Notes: generated by a model from the letters alone, not told the origin. Shown: positions 20,378 through 29,706, counted from the stretch's first letter. The stretch: 64,000 nt of DNA from Sphingopyxis sp. GW247-27LB (GCF_002277025.1 NZ_NIWD01000008.1:720333-784332), one strand, 5' to 3'. Program-made: numbers and translations.

Positions 20378-20472
20378 GCCGCGCCGTCACCCTCTCCGCT
20401 GCGACTAACGCGCAAGCGCGTAAGTCTCGCTGCCTCCCCCATCGAGGGGGAGGGGGAGAGGGCGCGCCGGCC
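20378..20472. repeat. GC-rich palindromic repeat between cobS and the hydrolase
   Basis: The gap contains a CCCTC/GAGGG-type palindrome (about 20435-20463) and an ACGCGCAAGCGCGT hairpin. It belongs to the same broad class of GC-rich repeats found at 33878, 43737, 45455, 47307 and 47687. It is inside a minus-strand operon and may affect mRNA processing. Confidence 0.6.
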
Positions 20473-21462
20473 TCACTTGCCGATGACGCCTTCGGGCAGA
20501 TCCTCGCCGAACACGCGCTGATAATATTCGGCGACGATCATCCGTTCGGCCTCGTCGCATTTGTTGAGGAACGACAGGCGGAAGGCGAAGCCGAGGTTGT
20601 TGAAGATCGCGGCGTTCTGCGCCCAGCTGATTACGGTGCGGGGCGACATCACGGTCGAGATGTCGCCATTGATGAAGCCCTGGCGGGTCAGATCCGCGAC
20701 CTTGACCATATTGGCGACCGTCGCGTCGTCGGTGCCGGGCACCTTGGCGAGGATGATCGCGCTCTCGGTCGCCGCGGGCAGATAGTTCAGCGTGACGACG
20801 ATGTTCCAGCGGTCCATCTGGCCCTGATTGATCTGCTGCGTGCCGTGATAGAGGCCGCTCGTGTCGCCGAGCCCGACGGTGTTCGCGGTCGAGAAGAGGC
20901 GAAAATGCGGGTTCGGGCGGATCACGCGGTTCTGGTCGAGCAGCGTCAGCTTGCCCTCGGCCTCCAGCACGCGCTGGATCACGAACATCACATCGGGGCG
21001 CCCCGCGTCATATTCGTCGAAGACCAATGCGGTAGGGGTCTGCAGCGCCCAGGGGAGCAGGCCTTCGCGGAATTCGGTGACCTGCTGGCCGTCGCGCAGC
21101 ACGATCGCGTCGCGGCCGACAAGGTCGATGCGGCTGATGTGCGCGTCGAGGTTGACGCGGATGCACGGCCATTTGAGCCGTGCCGCGACCTGCTCGATGT
21201 GCGTCGACTTGCCGGTGCCGTGATAGCCCTGCACCATCACGCGGCGGTTGAACTTGAAGCCCGCGAGGATGGCGAGCGTCGTGTCGCCGTCGAAGACATA
21301 GGCGGGGTCGAGGTCGGGAACGCGCTCGTCGGCCTCGCTGAATGCGGGAACCTTCATGTCGATATCGACCCCGAATATTTCGCGCGCATCGACCTCGGTA
21401 TCGGGCGCGGCGAGGAGCGTCGAGCCGTGATGGTCGGGGAGGCTGTTCGGGATATCGGTCAT
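20473..21462 (-). CDS. cobS: Cobaltochelatase subunit CobS
   Basis: 329 residues from ATG 21462 ([14 protein letters not shown]). An AAA+ ATPase of the MoxR/CobS type: Walker A is GYHGTGKST, Walker B is LVFDEYDAG, and the sensor region is [12 protein letters not shown]. The N-terminus carries the CobS-specific [18 protein letters not shown]. It assembles with CobT as the ATPase motor of aerobic cobalt chelation. Frame upstream of 21462 runs into an intergenic repeat and is rejected as coding. Confidence 0.95.
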   Translation of the reverse strand: MTDIPNSLPDHHGSTLLAAPDTEVDAREIFGVDIDMKVPAFSEADERVPDLDPAYVFDGDTTLAILAGFKFNRRVMVQGYHGTGKSTHIEQVAARLKWPCIRVNLDAHISRIDLVGRDAIVLRDGQQVTEFREGLLPWALQTPTALVFDEYDAGRPDVMFVIQRVLEAEGKLTLLDQNRVIRPNPHFRLFSTANTVGLGDTSGLYHGTQQINQGQMDRWNIVVTLNYLPAATESAIILAKVPGTDDATVANMVKVADLTRQGFINGDISTVMSPRTVISWAQNAAIFNNLGFAFRLSFLNKCDEAERMIVAEYYQRVFGEDLPEGVIGK

Positions 21463-21482
21463 CGTTGGCGTCCATTCATTTT

Positions 21483-21586
21483 CGTCATGCTGAACTTGTT
21501 TCAGCATCCATGGCCTTCACTCTCGTTTGGCGCCGCGACGGCGGATAAGGTCGGGCCATGGACCCTGAAACAAGTTCAGGGTGACG
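21483..21586. repeat. REP-like inverted repeat (CGTCA...TGACG ends)
   Basis: The left arm contains TGAACTTGTTTCAGCATCCA (about 21491-21510) and the right arm TGGACCCTGAAACAAGTTCA (about 21560-21579). They are inverted relative to each other, with CGTCA and TGACG at the outer ends. The termini resemble the repeats at 28770, 30336, 50055 and 61928. It fills the gap between cobS and the NTF2-like gene. Confidence 0.75.
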
Positions 21587-21661
21587 GGAAGAGGAGTCGG
21601 CGCGTTTCCGCCGACCGTCCGAGCGCGGTATCGTCATGGGTTGCGGCTTGCAACGCCTTAT

Positions 21662-22099
21662 TCAGAAGATGCCGAGCGCCTTCATCACCGCCGCCTGGTC
21701 GTAATAGGGGCGCTCGCAGACGATCTTGTCGCTGCCGGAAGCGAATTCGAAGCTTGCCGCCATGCGGATGCGGAACGCCTTGCCGGTCGGCTCGATCGTG
21801 CGCAGGCCGAGCCGGAGCGGCCCGAGGTGCGTGCCGGTCAGCCAGAATTCGACGAGGACCGTATCGGTCGCGGCATCGGCGGCGATCGCGATCACCTCGT
21901 TCGCCTGGTCGGGAAAGGGCTCGCGCGACGAGGCGAAATAGGACCGCACCGCCGCCTCTCCGTCGAAGACGGTGCCGGGGCCGAGCAGTTCGTAGCGTGG
22001 GTGCTCGAAGGTCGCGAGGACGCCGTCCCAATCGTGCGTGATCTCGAGCGCCATGTGGCGGCGGACGGTTTCGATACGCCTTTCGTCGAGATCGTTCAT
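21662..22099 (-). CDS. NTF2-like (SnoaL-type) protein
   Basis: 145 residues with the cone-shaped NTF2/SnoaL pattern: N-terminal helices (RRIETVRRHMALEITHDWDGV), a short FEHPRYELLG strand, the AVRSYFASSREPFPDQ helix, and three long C-terminal strands. Members are polyketide cyclases, isomerases or binding proteins; no catalytic residue set can be named. It is minus-strand upstream of cobS but separated from it by a repeat, so cotranscription is uncertain. Confidence 0.8.
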   Translation of the reverse strand: MNDLDERRIETVRRHMALEITHDWDGVLATFEHPRYELLGPGTVFDGEAAVRSYFASSREPFPDQANEVIAIAADAATDTVLVEFWLTGTHLGPLRLGLRTIEPTGKAFRIRMAASFEFASGSDKIVCERPYYDQAAVMKALGIF

Positions 22100-22110
22100 T
22101 GTCCCTCTCC

Positions 22111-22701
22111 CTATGCGAAAACCCGGCTCTTCCTCAAAAGCTGATAGGCCGCAACCACTTCGCCGAGCCGCGTTTCGTGGCTGCGGTCGCCGCCGTTGCG
22201 GTCGGGGTGATATTTGCGGACGAGCTCGCTGTAGCGGCGGCGGAGCGCGGCGCGGTCGGCGTCGGGGGCGAGCGCCATCAATTGCAGCGCGCGATGCTCC
22301 TCGCGGGTAAAGCGCGGATCGGCCGCCTCGCGGCGCGCCTCGTCCATCCGCTGGCGGAACCGGGCGCCGAGCGCATCCATCGGATCCTTGAAATCGGCCC
22401 AGCGCGGCGGCAGGTCGGCGCTGCCCGCGGCGCGAAAGGCGCGGCTTTCGGTTTCCCAGCCCGCGGTCGGCGACTGCGCGGCCATGATCTGGTCGGCATT
22501 CATGCCCTCGAAGAAATTATAGCCGCTGTTGAACTCGCGGACATGGTCGAGGCAAAGCCAGCGGTAAGGCGGCGGGCCGTCGGGCGAGCGGTGCGACGAT
22601 AGGGGCGCGCGAAACTCGCCGGGCTCGCGGCAACCCGGAACGGCGCAAGCGGCTTCGCGCGGAACGCGGCCGTGGAAACGATTGGATCGGGGGCTTGTCA
22701 T
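22111..22701 (-). CDS. C-terminal J-domain protein
   Basis: 196 residues from ATG 22701, preceded by GGAAAG. Unlike classical DnaJ, the J-domain is at the C-terminus: [20 protein letters not shown] contains the HPD motif at about residue 170. The N-terminal half has a CAVPGC/CLDHV pair that could bind zinc, with an Arg-rich start. It is expected to recruit DnaK. It is divergent from bolA, with only about 30 bp between starts, so the two must share promoter DNA. Confidence 0.88.
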   Translation of the reverse strand: MTSPRSNRFHGRVPREAACAVPGCREPGEFRAPLSSHRSPDGPPPYRWLCLDHVREFNSGYNFFEGMNADQIMAAQSPTAGWETESRAFRAAGSADLPPRWADFKDPMDALGARFRQRMDEARREAADPRFTREEHRALQLMALAPDADRAALRRRYSELVRKYHPDRNGGDRSHETRLGEVVAAYQLLRKSRVFA

Positions 22702-22729
22702 GCTGTTCTTTCCTCCCCAACATGGGGGC

Positions 22730-23008
22730 ATGAGCGAAAAAGGTCCAGTGCAACGCGAGATGGAAGGGCTGCTTTCCGCCGCTTTTCCCGATGCGGATTT
22801 CACCCTCAGCAACGACAGCGCGAAGCATCACGGCCATGCCGGCGACGACGGCAGCGGCGAATCGCACTTCAGCCTGTCGATCCTGTGGGCGGGCTTCGCC
22901 GGGCAGTCGCGTGTCGCGCGCCAGCGCGCGGTGAACAAGGCGCTCGGCGATCTGCCGGGCCAGCGCGTCCACGCGCTCGCGATTCGGGCGATCGCGCCGG
23001 GCGAATAG
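22730..23008 (+). CDS. bolA: BolA-family protein
   Basis: 92 residues. The BolA fold is recognisable by [16 protein letters not shown], followed by [22 protein letters not shown], which includes the conserved helix-turn and Arg, and the C-terminal [13 protein letters not shown]. BolA proteins pair with monothiol glutaredoxins and coordinate [2Fe-2S] clusters through the conserved His. ATG 22730 is chosen because longer versions run into the divergent J-domain gene. DUF2200 follows 11 bp downstream. Confidence 0.92.
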   Translation: MSEKGPVQREMEGLLSAAFPDADFTLSNDSAKHHGHAGDDGSGESHFSLSILWAGFAGQSRVARQRAVNKALGDLPGQRVHALAIRAIAPGE

Positions 23009-23019
23009 GAGGATCGGCC

Positions 23020-23376
23020 ATGGCCGGCGACAGGGTCTATCGATATAGTTTCGCGAGCGTCTATCCGCACTATGTCGCCAAGGCGGAGCGCAAGGGGCGC
23101 ACCCGGGCCGAGGTCGACGAAATCATCCGCTGGCTGACCGGATATAGCCAGAAACAGCTCGAGGATCAGATCGCGGCCAAGACCGATCTCGAAGGCTTCT
23201 ATGGCGCCGCGCCCGCGATGAACGGCGCGCGCAGCCTGATCAAGGGCGTTGTCTGCGGCATCCGCGTCGAGGATATCGAGGAGCCGCTGATGCGCGAAAT
23301 CCGCTATCTCGACAAACTGATCGACGAACTCGCCAAGGGAAAGACGATGGAGAAGATCCTGCGGCGCCCCGAATAG
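23020..23376 (+). CDS. DUF2200 family protein
   Basis: 118 residues; AGGAGG sits about eight bases before ATG 23020. The sequence matches the DUF2200 pattern throughout: [20 protein letters not shown], then a helical [14 protein letters not shown], and a C-terminal [20 protein letters not shown]. Function is unknown. Being 11 bp after bolA, it is probably in the same transcript. Confidence 0.85.
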   Translation: MAGDRVYRYSFASVYPHYVAKAERKGRTRAEVDEIIRWLTGYSQKQLEDQIAAKTDLEGFYGAAPAMNGARSLIKGVVCGIRVEDIEEPLMREIRYLDKLIDELAKGKTMEKILRRPE

Positions 23377-23401
23377 CTCCCGACCCGAAAGGAACGGCCG
23401 A

Positions 23402-24286
23402 ATGTATACCGTCATCACCCCCTCGACCCACGACATCGGCGCCTTCGACGTGCGGCGGACCCTGCCCAACAAGGACCGCACGATGGTCGGCCCCTTCATC
23501 TTCGTCGACCAGTTCGGCCCGGCCCATTTCGACATCGGCAAGGGAATGGACGTGCGCCCGCATCCGCATATCAACCTCGCGACGGTGACCTATCTGTTCG
23601 AGGGCGCGATCGACCATCGCGACACGCTCGGCACCTATGCGACGATCCGGCCCGGCGCGTGCAATCTGATGACCGCGGGCCGCGGTATCGCGCACTCGGA
23701 GCGCACCCCCGCCGCCGAGCGGAGCGCGGGGTCGGCGATCTCGGGGATGCAGACCTGGCTCGCGCTGCCCGACGGCAAGGAAGAGATCGCGCCCGCGTTC
23801 GAGCATGTCGCCAAGGAGGATCTGCCGCTGGTCGAGGATGCGGGCGTGTCGGCGCGCGTCATCATGGGCAGCCTGTGGGGCGCGACCTCGCCGATCACCC
23901 AGCATAGCGCGACCATCTACGCCGACATATTGATGAACGCGGGCGCGTCGATCCCGATCGAGGCCGAGGCCGACGAGCGCGCGGTGCTCGTGGCGCTCGG
24001 CGACGCGACCCTCGATGGCGAGACGCTCGACCGCTACAGCCTCTATATCCTGAAACCGGGCCAGGCGATGACCCTGCGCGCGACCACCGACGCGCGCGTG
24101 ATGCTGCTCGGCGGGGAGGCCTTCACGACCCCGCGCCATGTGTGGTGGAACTTCGTGAGCTCGTCGCGCGAGCGGATCAACCAGGCGAAGCACGACTGGA
24201 AGGAGGGCGCGTTCGGCCTGATCCCGGGCGACAGCGACGAATATATACCGCTCCCCGAAGTGCCCAAGACGGTGAGCTATCCCTGA
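23402..24286 (+). CDS. Pirin family protein
   Basis: 294 residues with two cupin barrels. The metal-binding histidines lie in RPHPHINLATVTYLFEG (about residues 55-72) and in RGIAHSERTP. The N-terminal FIFVDQFGPAHF block is diagnostic. Bacterial pirins can have quercetinase or redox-sensor activity, so the role is not fixed. It follows DUF2200 by 25 bp. Confidence 0.92.
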   Translation: MYTVITPSTHDIGAFDVRRTLPNKDRTMVGPFIFVDQFGPAHFDIGKGMDVRPHPHINLATVTYLFEGAIDHRDTLGTYATIRPGACNLMTAGRGIAHSERTPAAERSAGSAISGMQTWLALPDGKEEIAPAFEHVAKEDLPLVEDAGVSARVIMGSLWGATSPITQHSATIYADILMNAGASIPIEAEADERAVLVALGDATLDGETLDRYSLYILKPGQAMTLRATTDARVMLLGGEAFTTPRHVWWNFVSSSRERINQAKHDWKEGAFGLIPGDSDEYIPLPEVPKTVSYP

Positions 24287-24362
24287 TCGCAACTGACACT
24301 CTTGTCAGCTCTGGCCTTTCCCGTCATTCTGGTTTCGAATTGAAACCAAAGGAGCGCGGAAA

Positions 24363-25298
24363 ATGACGGGCGATTTCGAGCAGCGGCGGGTGGCGCTTTC
24401 CACGGGGGTCGAGCTCGACGTCGTCGACATGGGGCCGAAGGACGCGCCGGCGCTGATCTTTCTCCATGGCTTTCCCGAATCGCACCGCACCTGGCGCCAC
24501 CAGCTTCCCCATTTCGCGACCCGTTTCCGCTGCATCGCGCCCGACCAGCGCGGCTATCGCGGCTCGTCGAAGCCGCGGGACGTCGAATCCTATGCCCCCG
24601 ACAGGCTGATCGCCGACATCTTCGCGCTCGCCGATGCGCTGGGGGTGGAGGATTTCACCATCGTCGGCCATGATTGGGGCGGGGTGATCGCCTGGGGCGT
24701 GGCGCTCGGCGGACAGCCCGGCGGCCTCTATCCGCAGTGGGCGGGCCGGGTGACGCGCGCGGTGATCGCCAATGCGCCGCATCCGGCGATCTTCCAGCGG
24801 CTCCTGCTCGCCAATGCCGAACAGCGCGCCGCGAGCCAGTATATCCGCGTCTTCCGCGATCCGGCGAGCGACGCGATCATCGAGGAACAGGGCATCGCCG
24901 GGCTACTCGCCCACGCCTTTGCCGACCGGGTGCCGAGCGGCGGCATCCAGCCGCCCGACGAGATCGCCCGGTTGCTCGCCGATTGGGAGGATCGCGACAC
25001 CTGCCGCGCGATGATCAACTGGTATCGCGCCTCGCCTGCCAACGTCCCCGCGATGGACGAGCCCTTCGCCGAGGCGCCCGCGGCGCCCTTTCCGCTGCTC
25101 GCGATCCCGACGCTCCTCATTTGGGCGCTCGACGATGTCGCGCTGCCCGCGTGCAATCTTGACGGGATCGGCGATCTCGTGCCCAATGCGACGATCGTGG
25201 AGGTGCCCGGCTGCGGCCATTTCGTGCCGTGGGAGGCGCCCGACGCGGTCAATGCGGCGATGGACGGCTTCCTCGAACGGACGGCCGCCTCCGCCTGA
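24363..25298 (+). CDS. Alpha/beta hydrolase, epoxide-hydrolase-like
   Basis: 311 residues. The oxyanion motif is FLHGFPESHRTWRHQ and the nucleophile elbow is VGHDWGGVIAW, with Asp rather than Ser. This fits epoxide hydrolases or haloalkane dehalogenases. The catalytic His is in GCGHFVPWE near the C-terminus. The RGYRGSSKPRDVESY segment is also typical of epoxide hydrolases. The substrate is unknown. The start at 24363 follows GGAGCGGAAA. Confidence 0.9.
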   Translation: MTGDFEQRRVALSTGVELDVVDMGPKDAPALIFLHGFPESHRTWRHQLPHFATRFRCIAPDQRGYRGSSKPRDVESYAPDRLIADIFALADALGVEDFTIVGHDWGGVIAWGVALGGQPGGLYPQWAGRVTRAVIANAPHPAIFQRLLLANAEQRAASQYIRVFRDPASDAIIEEQGIAGLLAHAFADRVPSGGIQPPDEIARLLADWEDRDTCRAMINWYRASPANVPAMDEPFAEAPAAPFPLLAIPTLLIWALDDVALPACNLDGIGDLVPNATIVEVPGCGHFVPWEAPDAVNAAMDGFLERTAASA

Positions 25299-25318
25299 AG
25301 CGAGCGAAGGGGCGGCTT

Positions 25319-26563
25319 ATGGGCAAGGGGAGCGCGGACCTGTTCCGGACGCGCAGCGCGCACGGCCACGCACCGGTCACCTATATCGAGCTCTTCTTCG
25401 ACCTCGTCTTCGTCTTCGCGATCACCCAATTGTCGCACGGCCTGCTCGAGCATCTGGGCTGGACGGGCGCGCTCCAGACGCTGATCCTGCTCTTCGCGGT
25501 CTGGTGGGTGTGGATCTACACGACCTGGGTCGCGAACTGGCTCGATCCCGACCGCGCGCAGGTGCGCTTGCTGCTGATCCTGCTGATGCTCGCCGGGCTC
25601 GCGCTGTCGAGCGCGATTCCCTATGCGTTCGGCGCGCGCGGCTGGGTGTTCGCCGCCGCCTATTGCACGATGCAGATCGGCCGATCGCTCTACATGGTAT
25701 GGGCGAGCTGGGGCGTGCATCGGGGCCGCGCGCGCAATTTCCTGCGCATCAGTTTCTGGGCGCTGCTGTCGCTGCCGCTGTGGATCGCCGGCTGCCTCGT
25801 CCAAGCGGAGGCGCGGATGCTGCTCTGGGCGGCCGCCCTGCTCGTCGACTATGCCGGGCCGCTCACTTTCTTTCCGACCCCCGGTCTCGGCCGGTCGAGC
25901 GGCGCCGACTGGGATATCGCGGGCGGGCACATGGCCGAGCGTTGCGCGCTGTTCGTGATCATCTCGCTCGGCGAGGGCGTGCTCGTCACCGGCGCGACCT
26001 TCGCGACCCTGCCGCAGGACGGCGTCCACTGGATCGCCTTCGCCTGCTGCTTCCTCGGCAGCGCCGCGCTCTGGTGGCTCTATTTCGACACCGGCGCGCG
26101 GCGCGGCAGCGAGGTGATCGAGGCGAGCGACCAGGCCGGGCTGCTCGCGCGCAACGCTTATACCTATTGGCATATCCCGATCATCGCGGGCCTCGTCGTC
26201 TCGGCGGTGTCGGACGAGATGCTGCTCGCGCATCCGCACGGCCATATCGCACCCGCCTTCCTCGCCACCTCGATCGGCGGCCCGCTCTTGTTCCTGATCG
26301 GCAATATGGCGTTCAAGAAGGCGACGACCGACCGGCCGCTTCCGCCCTTTTCGCACCTGCTCGGCAGCGCGGCGCTGCTCGCCGTGGGCGCCGCTGCCTG
26401 GTTCGGCCACTGGCAGCCGCTGACGCTCGGCTTCGCGGTCTTCGCGGTGCTGGTCTTCACCGCGATCTGGGAATGGGGATCGTTCCACGGCGGCTGGCAG
26501 CGCTGGACGCCGTGGCTCGGCCGGTTGTTCGGCGCCGACCCCGGCGCGCGGGAGGAGAGGTAG
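25319..26563 (+). CDS. Low temperature requirement A (LtrA) family membrane protein
   Basis: 414 residues with about ten transmembrane helices. The family signature near the N-terminus is clear (VTYIELFFDLVFVFAITQLS), followed by VWWVWIYTTWVANWLDPD. LtrA was named from a Listeria cold-growth mutant; its molecular function is unknown. The ATG at 25319 is just after the hydrolase stop; upstream in-frame extension overlaps that gene. Confidence 0.9.
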   Translation: MGKGSADLFRTRSAHGHAPVTYIELFFDLVFVFAITQLSHGLLEHLGWTGALQTLILLFAVWWVWIYTTWVANWLDPDRAQVRLLLILLMLAGLALSSAIPYAFGARGWVFAAAYCTMQIGRSLYMVWASWGVHRGRARNFLRISFWALLSLPLWIAGCLVQAEARMLLWAAALLVDYAGPLTFFPTPGLGRSSGADWDIAGGHMAERCALFVIISLGEGVLVTGATFATLPQDGVHWIAFACCFLGSAALWWLYFDTGARRGSEVIEASDQAGLLARNAYTYWHIPIIAGLVVSAVSDEMLLAHPHGHIAPAFLATSIGGPLLFLIGNMAFKKATTDRPLPPFSHLLGSAALLAVGAAAWFGHWQPLTLGFAVFAVLVFTAIWEWGSFHGGWQRWTPWLGRLFGADPGAREER

Positions 26564-26564
26564 G

Positions 26565-26810
26565 ATGTCGCATACCGCCATCATGCTGGCGATCGGGCTG
26601 GCGCTGTTGATCGGGTTGCGGCTTGCCGTCTCCGACGCTGCGCGCGCGACGCGGCTGTTCCTGTGGCTCTGGCTCGCCGTGTCGATCGCCAACCTGCTCT
26701 TCGGCGTGCTCGCCGCCGGCTATGGCTGGGGCGAGGAGGCGGTGGTGTGGCTGCTCGTGTTCGGGGTACCGGCAGCGATCGCTCTCGCGACGCGGCGGGT
26801 CACGCGATAG
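26565..26810 (+). CDS. Small membrane protein (81 aa)
   Basis: 81 residues with three hydrophobic segments and a basic C-terminus (ATRRVTR). The start ATG is one base after the LtrA stop, with GGAGAGG upstream in the end of ltrA, so it is translationally coupled. No family recognised; it may be an accessory subunit of the LtrA-like protein. Confidence 0.72.
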   Translation: MSHTAIMLAIGLALLIGLRLAVSDAARATRLFLWLWLAVSIANLLFGVLAAGYGWGEEAVVWLLVFGVPAAIALATRRVTR

Positions 26811-26811
26811 C

Positions 26812-27123
26812 TCAGCGGCCCGCGCGCACCAGCGAATCGAGCCAGCGGTCGGCGCTCGCCTGACCGTCGCGAAGAACGCGCCGCCGATATTCGCTCTTGT
26901 TGCGCGACCAGGCGGCCTGCCGCTCGGCGAGCGTGACGGGCTTCGCGTTCGGGGCGCGATTCTGCTGTTGCTGCGCCTTCTTCTGCTGCTCCTGCTGATG
27001 CTCGCGCAGATTGCTCCAGCGCTGCGCGTCGAGATAGGAATCGAGATATTGGGCCTGGGCGGCATCGGCCGCGAACAGCGACGCCCCCGCAACCACGGCC
27101 AGAACGATCGGCTTGCGCTGCAT
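26812..27123 (-). CDS. Small periplasmic glutamine-rich protein
   Basis: About 103 residues with a signal peptide (KPIVLAVVAGASLFAADAAQA). The mature part is a long Gln/Lys/Glu-rich helix (REHQQEQQKKAQQQQNRAP), probably coiled-coil, ending with Arg-rich sequence. It resembles small secreted proteins of unknown function. It converges with the small membrane protein, and the stops are one base apart. Confidence 0.72.
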   Translation of the reverse strand: MQRKPIVLAVVAGASLFAADAAQAQYLDSYLDAQRWSNLREHQQEQQKKAQQQQNRAPNAKPVTLAERQAAWSRNKSEYRRRVLRDGQASADRWLDSLVRAGR

Positions 27124-27183
27124 CCTTCGTCTCCCCGGACTTGGCAATGTCTTGCCAACGCGCGCGCGTGCCGATTGTTCCGG

Positions 27184-27597
27184 CTAGTCGGCGGGCGACA
27201 ACAGGCAGCCGCTCGCGCCGGCATAGCGCGCGCTGCGCGAGGCGAGCAGCGGGACGCTGCCGGTGATCGTCCTGGTTTCGGGGTCTTCGCTGACCGACAC
27301 CATCTCCATGCCGGGCTCGAAGTCGGTCTGGCAGCTTTCGAGGCTGCGGCCCTCGACATAGCGGCACGAGCAGCCGACGCGCGCGGCATAAGCCGATCCC
27401 AGCTCGGCCTGCGCCTTGAACGACGGGAATTTCCAGATCAGCAGGATCGCGAGCAGGACGAGGACGACCAGCGCCCACGGCAGGCATCCGCTCCAGCGGC
27501 TCGGTCGGCGCGGCGCTTGCGCGGCGGGCGATTCCGGCGGCGGAGCGGGCGGCGTCGGTTCGGGCGTTGCCGGCTCGGGCGGGTTGGTGTTAGTCAC
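27184..27597 (-). CDS. Single-pass membrane protein with proline-rich N-terminus
   Basis: 137 residues: a Pro/Glu/Ala-rich cytoplasmic N-terminus (about 1-35), one transmembrane helix (WALVVLVLLAILLIW, about 41-55), then a periplasmic domain with four cysteines (RVGCSCRYVEGRSLESCQTD and SGCLLSPAD) that may form disulfides. No known family identified. It is divergent from the serine hydrolase with only eight bases between the start codons. Confidence 0.72.
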   Translation of the reverse strand: MTNTNPPEPATPEPTPPAPPPESPAAQAPRRPSRWSGCLPWALVVLVLLAILLIWKFPSFKAQAELGSAYAARVGCSCRYVEGRSLESCQTDFEPGMEMVSVSEDPETRTITGSVPLLASRSARYAGASGCLLSPAD

Positions 27598-27605
27598 GGG
27601 GCGCC

Positions 27606-28760
27606 ATGATCACCAAAAAAGCCATGCTGGCAAGTGCCGCGCTCGCGCTCCTCGGCGCCTGGTCGCTGACGCAGGCGGCGGGGCAGGGCGCGATGGCGCC
27701 GGCCTCGCCCGCGCCGCGCTTCGGTGCCTCGCTGCCGTCCGAGCCGGTCGATGCGCCGCGGCCGCTGCCCGCGCTCGATCCCGCGATCAAGGCGAAGGCC
27801 GACGCGCTGTTCACCGACGCGGACGATGTGGGGGAGACGCGCGCGCTGCTCGTGCTGCGCGATGGCGAGCCGATCTACGAACGCTACGGCGCGAGCTTCG
27901 GCCCCCAGAGCAAGCTGATCAGCTGGTCGATGGCGAAGAGCATCACCGCGGTGCTCACCGGCTTCCTCGTTTCCGACGGGCAATTGTCCCTGGATGGTCC
28001 CGCTCCGGTCGCGGCGTGGCAGCGCAGCGGCGACCCGCGCGGGGCGATCACGCTCAGGGACCTGCTTCACATGTCCTCGGGTCTCGAGCATGTCGAGGAA
28101 GGCGATCCGATCTGGGCGGGCGACACGGTGGCGATGCTGTTCGGCGGCGGCGCGCAGGACATGGCGGGCTTTGCCGAGGCGAAGCCTGCGGTGGCGCGGC
28201 CGGGCGAGCTCTTCAACTACAGCTCGGCGACCAGCGTGATCCTTGCGGATATTCTCGCCGACACGCTGACGCCCGCCAAGAGCGCCGAGGCGCGGCGCGG
28301 CGCGATGCGCGACTTCATCGCCGGCCGGCTGACCGAGCCGCTCGGCATGACCAGCCTGACGCCCGAGTTCGACGCGCGCGGCACGATGATCGGCGGTTCG
28401 ATCATGCACGCGACCGCGCGCGACTATGCGAAGTTCGGCGAATTCCTGCGCAACCACGGGGTGGTGAACGGCCAGCGGCTGCTCCCCGAAACCTGGATGC
28501 GCTTCATGCTGACTCCGTCGCCGAACGATGCCGGCTATGGCGGCCACATCTGGCTCAACCGCCCGCGCCCGGCCGGGGTAACCCCGGCGCTGTGGCCCGA
28601 CCGCGGCCCCAACGACCTCTTCGCCTGCATCGGCCACCAGGGCCAGTATATCATCGTCTCGCCGTCGCAGCGCGTGACGATCGTGCGGCTGGGGATAACG
28701 AAGGACGACCAGTTCCCCGAACTGCGCCGCCATCTGGCGGATCTGCAGGGCGCGCTTTGA
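27606..28760 (+). CDS. Serine hydrolase, beta-lactamase (class C-like) family
   Basis: 384 residues with an N-terminal signal-like hydrophobic stretch. The SxxK motif is WSMAKSITAV (about residue 110) and the second motif is FNYSSATSVI, so a penicillin-binding-protein-type esterase, D-aminopeptidase or 6-aminohexanoate-dimer-hydrolase-like fold. The C-terminal block RVTIVRLGITKDDQFPEL is characteristic of the 6-aminohexanoate hydrolase-like subgroup. The substrate is unknown and resistance should not be assumed. Confidence 0.9.
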   Translation: MITKKAMLASAALALLGAWSLTQAAGQGAMAPASPAPRFGASLPSEPVDAPRPLPALDPAIKAKADALFTDADDVGETRALLVLRDGEPIYERYGASFGPQSKLISWSMAKSITAVLTGFLVSDGQLSLDGPAPVAAWQRSGDPRGAITLRDLLHMSSGLEHVEEGDPIWAGDTVAMLFGGGAQDMAGFAEAKPAVARPGELFNYSSATSVILADILADTLTPAKSAEARRGAMRDFIAGRLTEPLGMTSLTPEFDARGTMIGGSIMHATARDYAKFGEFLRNHGVVNGQRLLPETWMRFMLTPSPNDAGYGGHIWLNRPRPAGVTPALWPDRGPNDLFACIGHQGQYIIVSPSQRVTIVRLGITKDDQFPELRRHLADLQGAL

Positions 28761-28769
28761 TCCGCCGAA

Positions 28770-28872
28770 CCGTCATTGCGAGGCCCGTCAGGGCCGTGGC
28801 AATCTCCAGCCAACGGTAACGCCGGCCGATGGCTGGAGATTGCTTCCTCGTCTCCGGCTCCTCGCAATGACG
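28770..28872. repeat. REP-like element with CGTCATTGCGAGG termini
   Basis: Left end CGTCATTGCGAGG, right end CCTCGCAATGACG (inverted), and an inner inverted pair around GGCAATCTCCAGCC and GGCTGGAGATTGC. It fills the gap between the serine hydrolase and phzF. Two more copies are at 50055 and 61928. Confidence 0.85.
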
Positions 28873-28881
28873 AACCCAGAA

Positions 28882-29706
28882 TTACAGCAGAAACTCACCC
28901 ACCAGCGTCGTGACGCACGTCCCCGATAATTCCACCCTATCCCCATCCAGCCGGCAGCCGACATGGCCGCCGCGCGCGCTCGCCTGATAGGCGGCGAAGG
29001 CGTCGCGGCCAAGCCGCGCGGCCCAATAGGGCGTCAGCACGCTATGCGCCGAGCCGGTGACCGGGTCCTCGTCGATCCCTGCGCCGGGCGCGAAGGCGCG
29101 GCTGACGACGTCGGCGCCCGACGGATCGCCGGCCCCCGGCGCGGTCGCGATGTAGAGCATGTCGCCGCCGGCTTTCAGCGCGCGCAAATCGGGTTCCAGC
29201 GCCCGCACGCTCGCGGCATCGGCGTAGACGATCAGCGCATAGCCGCCCGCGTGCCACAAGGTCTCGACCGGCTCGCCGCCCATCGCGGCGGCGATGTCGG
29301 GCATCGCCTTCGGCGCGGGCGGATAGGCGGGGAGCGCCATGCGATAGCCCGTCGCCTCGCCCTCGCCGGCGCGCGCGACGCGCAATATCCCGGCCTTGCG
29401 GGTGCGGAAGCGCATGTCGCTCCGCCACGGCGCCGCCGACAGCAGCACATGCCCGCTCGCCAGCGTCGCATGGCCGCACAGCGCGACCTCGACCCCCGGC
29501 GTGAACCAGCGCAGCTCATAATCGGCCTCGCCGCTTTCGTCGGGAATCAGGAAGGCGGTTTCGGCGAGGTTGTTCTCGGCCGCGATCGCCTGCAGCGTCG
29601 CGTCGTCGAGCCACTCCTCGAGCGGCATCACCGCGGCGGGATTGCCGGTGAAGGGGCGGTCGGCAAAGGCGTCGACCTGCGTGATGGGAAGGCGGCGCCA
29701 GCTCAT
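28882..29706 (-). CDS. PhzF-family isomerase/epimerase
   Basis: 274 residues with the diaminopimelate-epimerase-like double fold. The N-terminal VDAFADRPFTGNPAAVMPL contains the conserved Gly-Asn-Pro-Ala block, and ENNLAETAFLIP supplies the conserved Glu. The second half has DEDPVTGSAHSVLTPYW. There is no phenazine gene nearby, so this is one of the common stand-alone PhzF proteins of unknown substrate. It overlaps pdxH by four bases and is cotranscribed with it. Confidence 0.92.
   Translation of the reverse strand: MSWRRLPITQVDAFADRPFTGNPAAVMPLEEWLDDATLQAIAAENNLAETAFLIPDESGEADYELRWFTPGVEVALCGHATLASGHVLLSAAPWRSDMRFRTRKAGILRVARAGEGEATGYRMALPAYPPAPKAMPDIAAAMGGEPVETLWHAGGYALIVYADAASVRALEPDLRALKAGGDMLYIATAPGAGDPSGADVVSRAFAPGAGIDEDPVTGSAHSVLTPYWAARLGRDAFAAYQASARGGHVGCRLDGDRVELSGTCVTTLVGEFLL

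Noticed and set aside
27606-28760. Serine hydrolase as a true beta-lactamase resistance gene
   Set aside because: It has the SxxK fold but its C-terminal block resembles esterase or aminohexanoate-hydrolase-like members; no resistance context.
29042-29479. Arg/Ala-rich frames overlapping phzF and other genes
   Set aside because: These are out-of-frame translations of GC-rich coding DNA with extreme Arg/Ala content and no motif.
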